Source: an uncultured Saprospiraceae bacterium (lineage in GTDB: Bacteria; Bacteroidota; Bacteroidia; Chitinophagales; Saprospiraceae). Taken from it: a stretch of 44,095 bases of DNA. Both the position numbers and the translations under genes were made by a program. The notes under the pieces were generated by a model. That model did not search any database and was not told where the DNA came from. It worked only from the letters and a program-made list of their open reading frames with translations. The DNA is taken from NCBI GenBank assembly GCA_937974625.1, contig CALJVJ010000107.1, forward strand, positions 1 to 44,095. Direction: 5' to 3'. Shown in pieces: positions 16,378-24,132 of this stretch (position 1 is the first letter of the stretch; every line of letters starts with the position of its first letter).

Positions 16378-17790
16378 ATGAAAGTAGAACAGATTTACAC
16401 AGGTTGCTTAGCACAAGGTGCCTATTATGTAGAAAGTAATGGAGAAGCTGCAATCATTGACCCTTTACGAGAAACACAGCCTTACGTAGAAAGAGCAACA
16501 GATAATAACGTGGTCATCAAATACATTTTTGAGACGCACTTTCATGCAGATTTCGTTTCAGGTCATTTAGATTTAGCCAAAAAAACGGGTGCTAAAATTG
16601 TCTATGGGCCAAATGCCCAGACAGAATATGAAAAATATTTAGCAAAAGACGGCGAAGTTTTCAAAATCGGAGCAGTAACGATTACCGTTTTGCATACACC
16701 AGGTCATACTTTAGAAAGCACTACCTATTTATTAAAAGACGAAAAGGGAAATCCATATGCTATTTTCTCTGGCGACACCTTATTTATCGGCGATGTAGGG
16801 CGACCAGATTTAGCGCAAAAAATGGAAAAAACTACTAAAGAGGATTTAGCGGGAATGCTATTCGATAGCCTCCGAACTAAAATTATGACTTTGCCAGATG
16901 AAGTTTTAGTTTATCCTGCACATGGTGCGGGTTCTGCTTGTGGGAAAAACATGAGTAGTGAGACTTGGGATACTTTAGGCAATCAAAAGAAAACCAACTA
17001 TGCCCTTAGAGTAGATATGACCAAAGCAGAGTTTATCAAAGAAGTGACAGATGGTTTGATGCCACCACCTCAATATTTTTCACTAAATGCCCAATTAAAT
17101 AAAAAGGGATACGGAAGTATCGATGCTGTGATGAAAAAAGGAGCAAAAGCCTTGTCTCCTAGAGCATTTGAAGCAGTAGCGAATGAGACGGACGCTTTGA
17201 TTTTGGATGTTCGAGATAAAGAAGAATTTGTCAAAGGTTTTATCCCTAATTCTATTTTTATCGGACTAGATGGAAGTTTTGCGCCTTGGGTAGGTGCCTT
17301 GATAGCTGATATGCAACAACCTATTCTAATTGTAGCACCAGCAAGAAGAAATAAAGAAACTGTAAAAAGATTAGCTAGAGTTGGTTATGATAATTCAATA
17401 GGGTATTTGAAAGGAGGATTTGAAGCATGGAAAAAAGCAGGAAAAGAAATTGATAGTGTAAAAACTATTGATGCTAACAAATTCGAAGCCATTTACTCAA
17501 AAGATGCTAGTATTAAAATATTAGATGTTCGAAAACCAAGCGAATGGGAAGGAGAACATATAGAAGCTTCTCAAAATTTTGCACTTGATTTTATTAATAA
17601 GCATATGAGTGAAGTAGACAAACAAACAATGTATTACCTGCATTGCAGAAGTGGGTATCGTTCTACAGTGGCAGCTTCTATACTAAAAGCAAGGGGGTTT
17701 TCTAATATGATAAATGTTCAAGCCAAGTTTACAGATATCGCAGCATCAACGGTACCAACTACAGCTTTTGTATGTCCTTCAACGTTGTAA
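16378..17790 (+). CDS. Persulfide dioxygenase-rhodanese fusion (CstB-like)
   Basis: 470 residues, no signal peptide. Residues 1-210 are a metallo-beta-lactamase fold of the ETHE1/persulfide dioxygenase group: THFHADFVSGH gives His54, His56, Asp58 and His63, with His110 in HTPGH, Asp133 in FSGDTLFIGDVGRPDL and His182 in YPAHGAGS. A linker holds MPPPQYF. Two rhodanese domains follow. The first (about 262-355) has lost its catalytic Cys (the loop reads VAPARRN), the second (about 365-462) keeps it (Cys423 in HCRSGYRS). This order equals CstB of Staphylococcus aureus. The family oxidises low-molecular-weight persulfides to sulfite or, with the rhodanese, thiosulfate in the cytoplasm. It heads a cluster with the Mo enzyme genes, which could oxidise its sulfite product. 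No CstR/BigR-type regulator gene is visible in the window. Confidence 0.9.
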   Translation: MKVEQIYTGCLAQGAYYVESNGEAAIIDPLRETQPYVERATDNNVVIKYIFETHFHADFVSGHLDLAKKTGAKIVYGPNAQTEYEKYLAKDGEVFKIGAVTITVLHTPGHTLESTTYLLKDEKGNPYAIFSGDTLFIGDVGRPDLAQKMEKTTKEDLAGMLFDSLRTKIMTLPDEVLVYPAHGAGSACGKNMSSETWDTLGNQKKTNYALRVDMTKAEFIKEVTDGLMPPPQYFSLNAQLNKKGYGSIDAVMKKGAKALSPRAFEAVANETDALILDVRDKEEFVKGFIPNSIFIGLDGSFAPWVGALIADMQQPILIVAPARRNKETVKRLARVGYDNSIGYLKGGFEAWKKAGKEIDSVKTIDANKFEAIYSKDASIKILDVRKPSEWEGEHIEASQNFALDFINKHMSEVDKQTMYYLHCRSGYRSTVAASILKARGFSNMINVQAKFTDIAASTVPTTAFVCPSTL

Positions 17791-17792
17791 GG

Positions 17793-17850
17793 CGGATTGC
17801 TAATCCGTACAATACCATACAAAATTATAAAGGGCGGGTTAACAATCCGC
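17793..17850. repeat. Two small hairpins with shared sequence in the gap before the ferredoxin/NrfD gene
   Basis: CGGATT-GCT-AATCCG (17793-17807) and GCGGGTT-AAC-AATCCGC (17834-17850, one G-U pair) are two copies of a GCGGATT-type palindrome 26 bp apart in the 94-bp gap. They look like a short REP-type pair. In the transcript they would form hairpins between the two coding regions and could set relative expression or RNA ends. Confidence 0.6.
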
Positions 17851-17884
17851 GTTACGTAGAACAAAACTTAAAACCTCTATAAAA

Positions 17885-19528
17885 ATGAAGTACGGCTTCG
17901 TAATAGACAACCGAAAGTGTATTGGCTGTCATGCCTGTACCACTGCTTGCAAAAGTGAGCATGATGTACCAGTTGGCGTTAATAGAACTTGGGTTAAGCA
18001 AGTAGAGAAAGGAGAATTTCCTGATACTCGACGATTATTCTCCGTAATGCGTTGTAACCATTGTACAGATGCTCCCTGTGTAGAAATATGTCCCACCGAA
18101 TCCTTATATATAAGAAAAGATGGAATCGTAGATTTTGACAAAGACCGTTGTATAGGATGTAAATCTTGTATGCAAGCATGCCCTTATGATGCCTTGTACA
18201 TCGACCCAGAAACAAGGACTGCTGCTAAATGCAATTACTGCGCGCACCGAATTGATGTAGGATTAGAGCCAGCCTGCGTGAATGTCTGTCCAGAACATGC
18301 CATTATATCGGGAGATATGGAAGATGAAACCACAGAAATAGCGCAATTATTAGCTCGACAAGCAGTTAATGTTCGGAAACCAGAAAAAGGGACTCAACCT
18401 AATTTATTCTATATCGGTGCGGATGAAGTTTCTTTAAATCCTACTGCTACGCCTAGAACAGGAGAATATTTATGGAATGGACAAACCACTGGAGTTGGTC
18501 ATTTTGCGAAAGAAGCAGAAAAATTAGCATTTTCTAATGGCGATGTGATTACGACACTCTTGGAAGCAGAAAAACAATATTCTTCAGCAGGAGAAATTGC
18601 AAAATATGGCCCACAAAAATCCATTGAGTTAATTATGGGTAAGTCTGCCAATGCTGGAGATGCAAAGCGAGTGTATGACACACCTGACAAAGGGATTCTT
18701 TGGGGGTGGGAAGTATCCGCATATGTTTTCACCAAAGCAATTTCAGCAGGTGCATTCTTAGTACCGTTTATTGCACTATTATTTGGTTGGACAAGGCCAG
18801 ATGTACAGATTTCATGGTGGAGTTATGGATTAGGCTTATTTTTCTTGACGGTAACAGGCATCCTATTGATTATGGATTTAGACCAACCTAAACGCTTCTT
18901 CTATGTGCTATTACGACCCCATTGGGGGTCTTGGTTAGTCAAAGGAGGATATGCCATTACCATTTATGGTGGATTATTGACCGCTTTAGGAGCAGCCTTA
19001 TATTTTGGCTGGGATTTTTTACAAGCTGGATTAAGTTGGGTTACCGCTATAATGGCGGCAATAGTAGCTGTTTATACGGCTTTCTTATTTGCACAAGCCA
19101 AAGGTCGAGATTTTTGGCAAAGTCCTATATTGGCAATTCATATGCTCGTACATAGTTTAATGGCAGGAGCGGCAGCTTTTACGATAGTTGCATTATTCAC
19201 CAATGTAACTACAGATTGGATGACTTACCTGAAATATTTATTGTTGAGTTCGATAGGAGTAAATTTAGTAACCATGTTATTTGAATTAACAACAACTCAT
19301 TCTACCGTAGATGCTGAACGAGTATCAAACATGATTACCAAAGGTCAATATTCAAAATTGTTTTATGGAGGAGTTATCTTATTAGGAAATATTATTCCAG
19401 TGGTTTTATTGATGATAAGTGTTGGAAACCCAATGATGATGGCAGCAGCAGGGGCTTTAGTTTTAATAGGTATTTATTTCACGGAGCATATTTGGGTGGA
19501 AGCGCCGCAAAGAATACCCCTAACGTAA
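17885..19528 (+). CDS. Fused four-cluster ferredoxin and NrfD-type membrane subunit (SoeBC-like)
   Basis: 547 residues. The N-terminal ~140 residues form a DmsB/NrfC-type protein with 16 Cys in four clusters: Cys12/15/18/22, Cys57/60/65/69, Cys89/92/95/99 and Cys116/119/131/135. After a linker (about 145-270) the chain becomes a polytopic NrfD/PsrC-like membrane domain starting at GWEVSAYVFTKAISAGAFL, with about eight hydrophobic segments up to residue 540. In PsrABC and SoeABC the two parts are separate B and C subunits; here they are one polypeptide. There is no Tat or Sec signal, so the iron-sulfur head should face the cytoplasm and pass electrons from the Mo subunit to quinone in the membrane. 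It ends 81 bp before the Mo subunit gene and begins 94 bp after the CstB-like gene, on the same strand. Confidence 0.9.
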   Translation: MKYGFVIDNRKCIGCHACTTACKSEHDVPVGVNRTWVKQVEKGEFPDTRRLFSVMRCNHCTDAPCVEICPTESLYIRKDGIVDFDKDRCIGCKSCMQACPYDALYIDPETRTAAKCNYCAHRIDVGLEPACVNVCPEHAIISGDMEDETTEIAQLLARQAVNVRKPEKGTQPNLFYIGADEVSLNPTATPRTGEYLWNGQTTGVGHFAKEAEKLAFSNGDVITTLLEAEKQYSSAGEIAKYGPQKSIELIMGKSANAGDAKRVYDTPDKGILWGWEVSAYVFTKAISAGAFLVPFIALLFGWTRPDVQISWWSYGLGLFFLTVTGILLIMDLDQPKRFFYVLLRPHWGSWLVKGGYAITIYGGLLTALGAALYFGWDFLQAGLSWVTAIMAAIVAVYTAFLFAQAKGRDFWQSPILAIHMLVHSLMAGAAAFTIVALFTNVTTDWMTYLKYLLLSSIGVNLVTMLFELTTTHSTVDAERVSNMITKGQYSKLFYGGVILLGNIIPVVLLMISVGNPMMMAAAGALVLIGIYFTEHIWVEAPQRIPLT

Positions 19529-19583
19529 CGTTTTCGATACACAAATCCTACTTTCAATAGCCAAATAGTACGACCAACTTAAA

Positions 19584-19600
19584 TACACTGTGTACTAAAT
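19584..19600 (+). repeat. Solo copy of the MITE terminal sequence before the Mo-subunit gene
   Basis: TACACTGTGTACTAAAT matches the left end of the two MITE copies (TACACTGTGTAATAAAT) in 16 of 17 bases. It lies 9 bp before the ATG at 19610. No other MITE sequence follows. It is either the remnant of a third element or an independent binding site that resembles the MITE end. Confidence 0.6.
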
Positions 19601-19609
19601 CCTGACAGC

Positions 19610-22489
19610 ATGTTAAAAAAAAGAACTTTAATAGAAAGAATAGCAGAGAAGCTCAAATTAATCCCAGATTTACAAAAAGAGCGTGCAGGAGATTTGCAAA
19701 GATTGGCTCCAAATGGAGATTTAGTCAAATTTCCACCAATGGACCAATGGGATGATTGGACAGAATACGAGGCAAAAGCATGGCCAAAAGTGGAAAAAAA
19801 AAATTACACCATTGTGCCAACCACTTGCTTCAACTGCGAATCAGCTTGTGGGTTAACGGCCTATGTAGATAAAGACAAGCAAGAGATTCGCAAATTTGAA
19901 GGAAATCCATACCATCCAGGTAGTAGAGGTAGAAACTGTGCTAAAGGACCAGCTACCATTAATCAAATTACCGACCCAGACCGTATTTTATATCCATTAA
20001 AAAGAGTGGGCAAAAGAGGGGAAGGAAAATGGGAACGGGTCACTTGGGATGCCGTACTAGACGACATAGCAGGCAGAATGCGAAAAGCCATCCAAGAAGA
20101 ACGAAATAATGAAATCGCCTATCATGTAGGCCGTCCAGGTCATGAAGGATATGCCAACAGAGTCATCCAAGCTTGGGGGGTAGATGGACACAATTCGCAT
20201 ACCAATGTATGTTCCTCTAATGCCCGATTAGGGTATAATCTGTGGTACGGCTATGACCGACCTTCGCCAGACCATGCCAATGCAAAATTTATACTACTAA
20301 TTTCAGCACACTTAGAAAGTGGACACTATTTCAATCCCCATGCCCAGCGAATCATAGAAGCCAAGATGAAAGGGGCAAAATTAGCGACCTTAGACCCTCG
20401 GCTATCCAATACGGCTAGTATGTCTGATTATTGGTTACCAACCACACCAGGCTCAGAAGCAGCGCTATTATTGGCAATGGCAAAGATTATTTTAGAAGAA
20501 GGATTATACAATCGTGCTTACATAGAAGATTGGACCAATTGGCAAACGTTCTTAGAAAAAATACATCCAGATACGGAAGTAACTTTTGAAAACAGCATAG
20601 CTAAAATGATTGAGCATTATGCCGAATTCACGCCCGAATATGCAGCAAAAGAAAGTGGGGTAAAAGCAGAAACAATTATAGAAGTTGCTAGAGAAATTGG
20701 TCTAGCAGGAGAACGGTTTGCCTCCCATACTTGGCGAAGTGCCACCGCAGGAAATGAAGGCGGTTGGCAAGTGGCTAGATGCTTGCATTTTTTACAAGTA
20801 TTAACAGGTAGTGTTGGAACGAAAGGAGGAACTTCTCCGAATAGTTGGAATAAATTCAAGCCTAAGTTTTTTGATACACCTCCTTCTCAAAAGTTTTGGA
20901 ATGAACTGCATTACCCAGATGAATATCCACTAGCTTTCTTTGAAATGAGTATTTTATTACCTTATTTTTTGAAAGAAAAAAGAGGTAAGATGGATGTTTA
21001 TTTCACTAGAGTATTTAATCCCGTATGGACTTATCCTGATGGTTTTTCATGGATAGAAGCATTGTCTGACCACGATAAGATAGGTTTGCATATAGCTATG
21101 TCTCCAACCTGGAATGAAACGGCGTTTTTTGCAGATTATGTCTTACCAATGGGGCATTCGGCCGAACGACATGATTTAAATTCCTATGCGACCCATTCAG
21201 GGACATGGATAGCCTTTAGGCAACCTGTATTGCGAGAGGCTGCAAGAAGAGCAGGAAAAGAAACCACATTCACCTATGAAACCAATCCTGGAGAAGTCTG
21301 GGAAGAAGATGAATTTTGGATAGAATTAAGCTGGCGCATCGACGAAGATGGTAGTATGGGTATTCGAAAACACTTTGAATCTCCTTACAGAAAAGGGGAG
21401 AAAATAAACGTTGATGAATATTATCAATTCATTTTTGAAAATACCAAAGGGCTAACAGAAACTGCTAAAAAAGAAGGGCTGACAGAATTGGGTTACATGA
21501 AAAAATATGGAGCTTTTGAAGTAGAACGACATAAATTTAAAAAGAATGAAACAGAGTTAACAGCAACACAAATGCAAGGGGCAACTGTTGACCCTAAATC
21601 AAAAGTTATTTCCAAGAATGGCAATAATATAGGCGTCATGGTCAACGGAAAACCATGTGTTGGTTTTCCTACACCTACCCGTAAAAATGAATTGTATTCT
21701 CAAACGATGGTAGATTGGAAATGGCCTGAATATGCACTTCCAGCGTATATAAAAAGTCATGTCCATCCAGAAAAAATAGACCATAAAAAAGGGGAATATG
21801 TTTTGTTACCCAATTTTAGATTACCTACTTTAATACACTCTCGTTCGGCTAATGCCAAATGGTTAAATGAAATTTCTAATCGAAATCCAATTTGGATGCA
21901 TCCAAAAGATGCAGGTAGATTTGGATTTAAAACGGGAGATTTAGTCAAATTAAATACAGATATCGGCTATTTCGTAGATAAAGTTTGGGTGACTGAAGGA
22001 ATGAAACCAGGCGTTGTCGCTTGTTCACATCACCTCGGAAGATGGCGTCGAAAACAAGATGCAGGGAATCGTTGGGGAACCAATACCGTCAATATCGAAA
22101 ATGATGGTAAAGGAGGCTGGAAAATGAAAACGGTGGAAGGGATTCGACCTTTTGAAAGCGAAGACAAAGATAGCTCAAGAATATTCTGGTCAGATGGTGG
22201 TGTGCACCAAAACTTAACACATGCCGTTCATCCCGACCCGCATAGTGGCATGCATTGTTGGCACCAAAAGGTACGGCTTGAAAAGCCAACAGCAGGAGAA
22301 AAATACGGGGATGTTTTTGTAGATACCGAAAAATCTTACCAAAATTATAAAGATTGGCTAGCAAAAACTCGACCTGCACCGGGGCCTGATGGAATGCGTC
22401 GTCCTTATTGGTTTAAGCGGCCATTAAAGCCTGCAAAGGAAGTATATGTCATCGCTAATATGGACAAAAATGGAAAATTGAAGGAGTAA
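19610..22489 (+). CDS. Molybdopterin (bis-PGD) oxidoreductase catalytic subunit, SoeA-like
   Basis: 959 residues of the DMSO-reductase/PsrA superfamily. An N-terminal [4Fe-4S] site is formed by Cys73, Cys76, Cys80 and Cys110 (TTCFNCESACG ... GRNCAKGP). The Mo ligand candidate is Cys201 in NVCSSNARLGYNLWYG. Further family segments are LATLDPRLSNTASMSDYWLP, PGSEAALLLAMA, WRSATAGNEGGWQ and the C-terminal dinucleotide-binding region NPIWMHPKDAGRFGFKTGD. There is no twin-arginine signal: the N-terminus MLKKRTLIERIAEKLKL is a plain helix, so the enzyme should be cytoplasmic, unlike the Tat-exported polysulfide or tetrathionate reductases. Together with the CstB-like gene and the fused electron-transfer subunit, sulfite dehydrogenase (SoeA) is the best guess. 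Polysulfide, arsenite or other oxyanion chemistry is not excluded. A strong terminator follows. Confidence 0.85.
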   Translation: MLKKRTLIERIAEKLKLIPDLQKERAGDLQRLAPNGDLVKFPPMDQWDDWTEYEAKAWPKVEKKNYTIVPTTCFNCESACGLTAYVDKDKQEIRKFEGNPYHPGSRGRNCAKGPATINQITDPDRILYPLKRVGKRGEGKWERVTWDAVLDDIAGRMRKAIQEERNNEIAYHVGRPGHEGYANRVIQAWGVDGHNSHTNVCSSNARLGYNLWYGYDRPSPDHANAKFILLISAHLESGHYFNPHAQRIIEAKMKGAKLATLDPRLSNTASMSDYWLPTTPGSEAALLLAMAKIILEEGLYNRAYIEDWTNWQTFLEKIHPDTEVTFENSIAKMIEHYAEFTPEYAAKESGVKAETIIEVAREIGLAGERFASHTWRSATAGNEGGWQVARCLHFLQVLTGSVGTKGGTSPNSWNKFKPKFFDTPPSQKFWNELHYPDEYPLAFFEMSILLPYFLKEKRGKMDVYFTRVFNPVWTYPDGFSWIEALSDHDKIGLHIAMSPTWNETAFFADYVLPMGHSAERHDLNSYATHSGTWIAFRQPVLREAARRAGKETTFTYETNPGEVWEEDEFWIELSWRIDEDGSMGIRKHFESPYRKGEKINVDEYYQFIFENTKGLTETAKKEGLTELGYMKKYGAFEVERHKFKKNETELTATQMQGATVDPKSKVISKNGNNIGVMVNGKPCVGFPTPTRKNELYSQTMVDWKWPEYALPAYIKSHVHPEKIDHKKGEYVLLPNFRLPTLIHSRSANAKWLNEISNRNPIWMHPKDAGRFGFKTGDLVKLNTDIGYFVDKVWVTEGMKPGVVACSHHLGRWRRKQDAGNRWGTNTVNIENDGKGGWKMKTVEGIRPFESEDKDSSRIFWSDGGVHQNLTHAVHPDPHSGMHCWHQKVRLEKPTAGEKYGDVFVDTEKSYQNYKDWLAKTRPAPGPDGMRRPYWFKRPLKPAKEVYVIANMDKNGKLKE

Positions 22490-22529
22490 AGTAATCTAAA
22501 GAAATCTTCATAAAACGGTTAAATACTTT

Positions 22530-22565
22530 AAGGCGATAGGTAAAACTTATCGCCTTTCTTTTTGA
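22530..22565 (+). terminator. Rho-independent terminator of the sulfur cluster
   Basis: A 9-bp perfect stem AAGGCGATA (22530-22538) with TATCGCCTT (22548-22556), then TCTTTTTGA. It lies 41 bp after the Mo-subunit stop. Confidence 0.85.
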
Positions 22566-22628
22566 TTATCTGATATTATTTTTAATCAAAAAAAAGAAAA
22601 TTAGGCATACCTTTCTTACCTTTAAATC

Positions 22629-23003
22629 ATGAATTATCAAGCTAAAAATATTAGGACTTTTATTGGCGCTAAGAATTACAGCGAGTCAAGAGCCTTTTAT
22701 CAAGAACTAGGCTTTACGGAAGTAGTCATTGCGGACAACATGTCACTTTTCAAGGTAAATGATACCCTAGCCTTTTACTTACAAGATTATTATGCTAAAA
22801 AATGGTGTGATAATTCTATGGTTTTTCTAGAAGTAGATGATGTAGATACTTGTTATGCAGACCTGAGAGCCCTTGACTTACCTAGCAAGTACAAAAATGT
22901 CAAGCTCTCTCCTATCAAAGATTGGGATTGGGGAAGAGAATGTTTTTTGCACGACCCATCAGGCATATTATGGCATTTTGGGCAATTTAATCCTACCATA
23001 TAA
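22629..23003 (+). CDS. VOC-family (glyoxalase/bleomycin-resistance fold) protein
   Basis: 124 residues, cytoplasmic. Two beta-alpha-beta-beta-beta modules are visible: NIRTFIGAKNYSESRAFYQE followed by LGFTEVVIADNMSLFKVND, and SMVFLEVDDVDTCYADLRAL followed by WGRECFLHDPSGILWHFGQF. The second module carries the family's F-x-H/D-DPSG-x-x-W-x-F pattern. The metal-ligand set of glyoxalase I (His/Glu/His/Glu) is only partly present (Glu in RECF, His in LWHF), so ligand or metal binding is open. It is probably followed by translational coupling to the next gene, which starts 7 bp after the stop. The family includes lyases, dioxygenases and drug-binding proteins; no substrate can be named. Confidence 0.85.
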   Translation: MNYQAKNIRTFIGAKNYSESRAFYQELGFTEVVIADNMSLFKVNDTLAFYLQDYYAKKWCDNSMVFLEVDDVDTCYADLRALDLPSKYKNVKLSPIKDWDWGRECFLHDPSGILWHFGQFNPTI

Positions 23004-23010
23004 AATAGTT

Positions 23011-24096
23011 ATGAAAAAATTACTCCTCGGGATATTAGCCTTTGTACTATTATTATTCATTGGCAGTTTGTTCTATTTTCAATTTGGAGAGTGTGGTATC
23101 TCCCCTTTCGGTTGCGGCGATTATTCTACAAAAAAAGATTATGCTACCCAGAAAATAATGATTGGCAGTGGACCAGAAGATATGGCGGTTGACACCTCTT
23201 TAGGGTATGAAAGAATCATCGTTTCTTGTGCTGAAAGGCGCAAAGGTGCAAAAGAAACTAGTGGTTTTTATGGTATAAATCCTACTACTAACGAGCCGTA
23301 TAAGTTCCAAATAGAACCCGCAGATTTTGAAATACATCCACATGGTATTGATATAGTTACGATAGATTCAATTCCTTATTTATATGCCATTTCTCATAAT
23401 CAAACAGAAGGAAACTGGCGACATTTTGTTGTTCGTTTTGAAATCAAAAAAGATAAATTGGTATTAGATACCAAACAAATTTTAGAAAATGAATTAATGT
23501 CTGTTCCCAATGATTTGGATGTTCTGGAAGATGGAAGCTTTTACGCAAGTAATTATGTACCTAATATGAATCCAAATGAGAGTACCAAGGCTATTCTAGG
23601 TATAAAAGCCGGAAGTGTTGTGCATTATGATGGAAAAGGAAATTGGAAAATTGTACTAAAAGAAATGTGTTATCCAAATGGTGTTTATGTAGATAAAACT
23701 AGAAAGCATATATTTATAGCAAATGGTGGATGTAAAGAAATTGTACGTTATGAACTAGAAGGCAGTGCTATAAATTTAGCAACTAAAGTCTCGACAAAAG
23801 AGAAGGAAGTTAAAATTCCATTAGGTGATAATTTGTTATTGGACAATCATGGTTTACTTTGGACCGTAGCACATCCTTGTCCACTAAAATTCCTAGAACA
23901 TTCAAAAGATAGCAAAAATAAATCTCCGATGGCAGTTTTCACAATAGACCCAAACACTTTAAAAACCACCCCATTTTTCCAAAACAATGGAGGATTGATA
24001 AGTGCCGCTTCTACTGTTTTACGATTAGATAATCGGCTATATGTATCTCAAGTTTTTGACCCTTTTGTGTTGGTTATTGATGGTATTGAGCTGTGA
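23011..24096 (+). CDS. Membrane-anchored paraoxonase/SMP-30-like beta-propeller hydrolase
   Basis: 361 residues from ATG 23011; a longer in-frame version overlaps the VOC gene and lacks a signal. The first 24 residues form a hydrophobic anchor (LLLGILAFVLLLFIGSLFYF). The propeller resembles animal paraoxonase PON1: HPHGID holds His111 in the position of PON1 His115, AISHN holds His129 in that of His134, and VPNDLDVLEDGSFYASN holds Asn167-Asp168 of the calcium site. PNGVYVD, HIFIANGG and LLLDNHGLLWTVAHPCP continue the six-bladed fold. Known relatives are calcium-dependent lactonases and arylesterases, so hydrolysis of a lactone in the periplasm is the best guess. Cys27, Cys35 and Cys73 could form disulfides. 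It is coupled to the VOC gene and converges on the SdrD-B gene. Confidence 0.7.
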   Translation: MKKLLLGILAFVLLLFIGSLFYFQFGECGISPFGCGDYSTKKDYATQKIMIGSGPEDMAVDTSLGYERIIVSCAERRKGAKETSGFYGINPTTNEPYKFQIEPADFEIHPHGIDIVTIDSIPYLYAISHNQTEGNWRHFVVRFEIKKDKLVLDTKQILENELMSVPNDLDVLEDGSFYASNYVPNMNPNESTKAILGIKAGSVVHYDGKGNWKIVLKEMCYPNGVYVDKTRKHIFIANGGCKEIVRYELEGSAINLATKVSTKEKEVKIPLGDNLLLDNHGLLWTVAHPCPLKFLEHSKDSKNKSPMAVFTIDPNTLKTTPFFQNNGGLISAASTVLRLDNRLYVSQVFDPFVLVIDGIEL

Positions 24097-24132
24097 GGTA
24101 ATGAGGCTCTACCTTATAACCTTATAAGATTC

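Noticed and set aside
22873..23010. Long N-terminal extension of the paraoxonase-like protein
   Set aside because: It overlaps the VOC gene out of frame and hides the membrane anchor; ATG 23011 is the better start.
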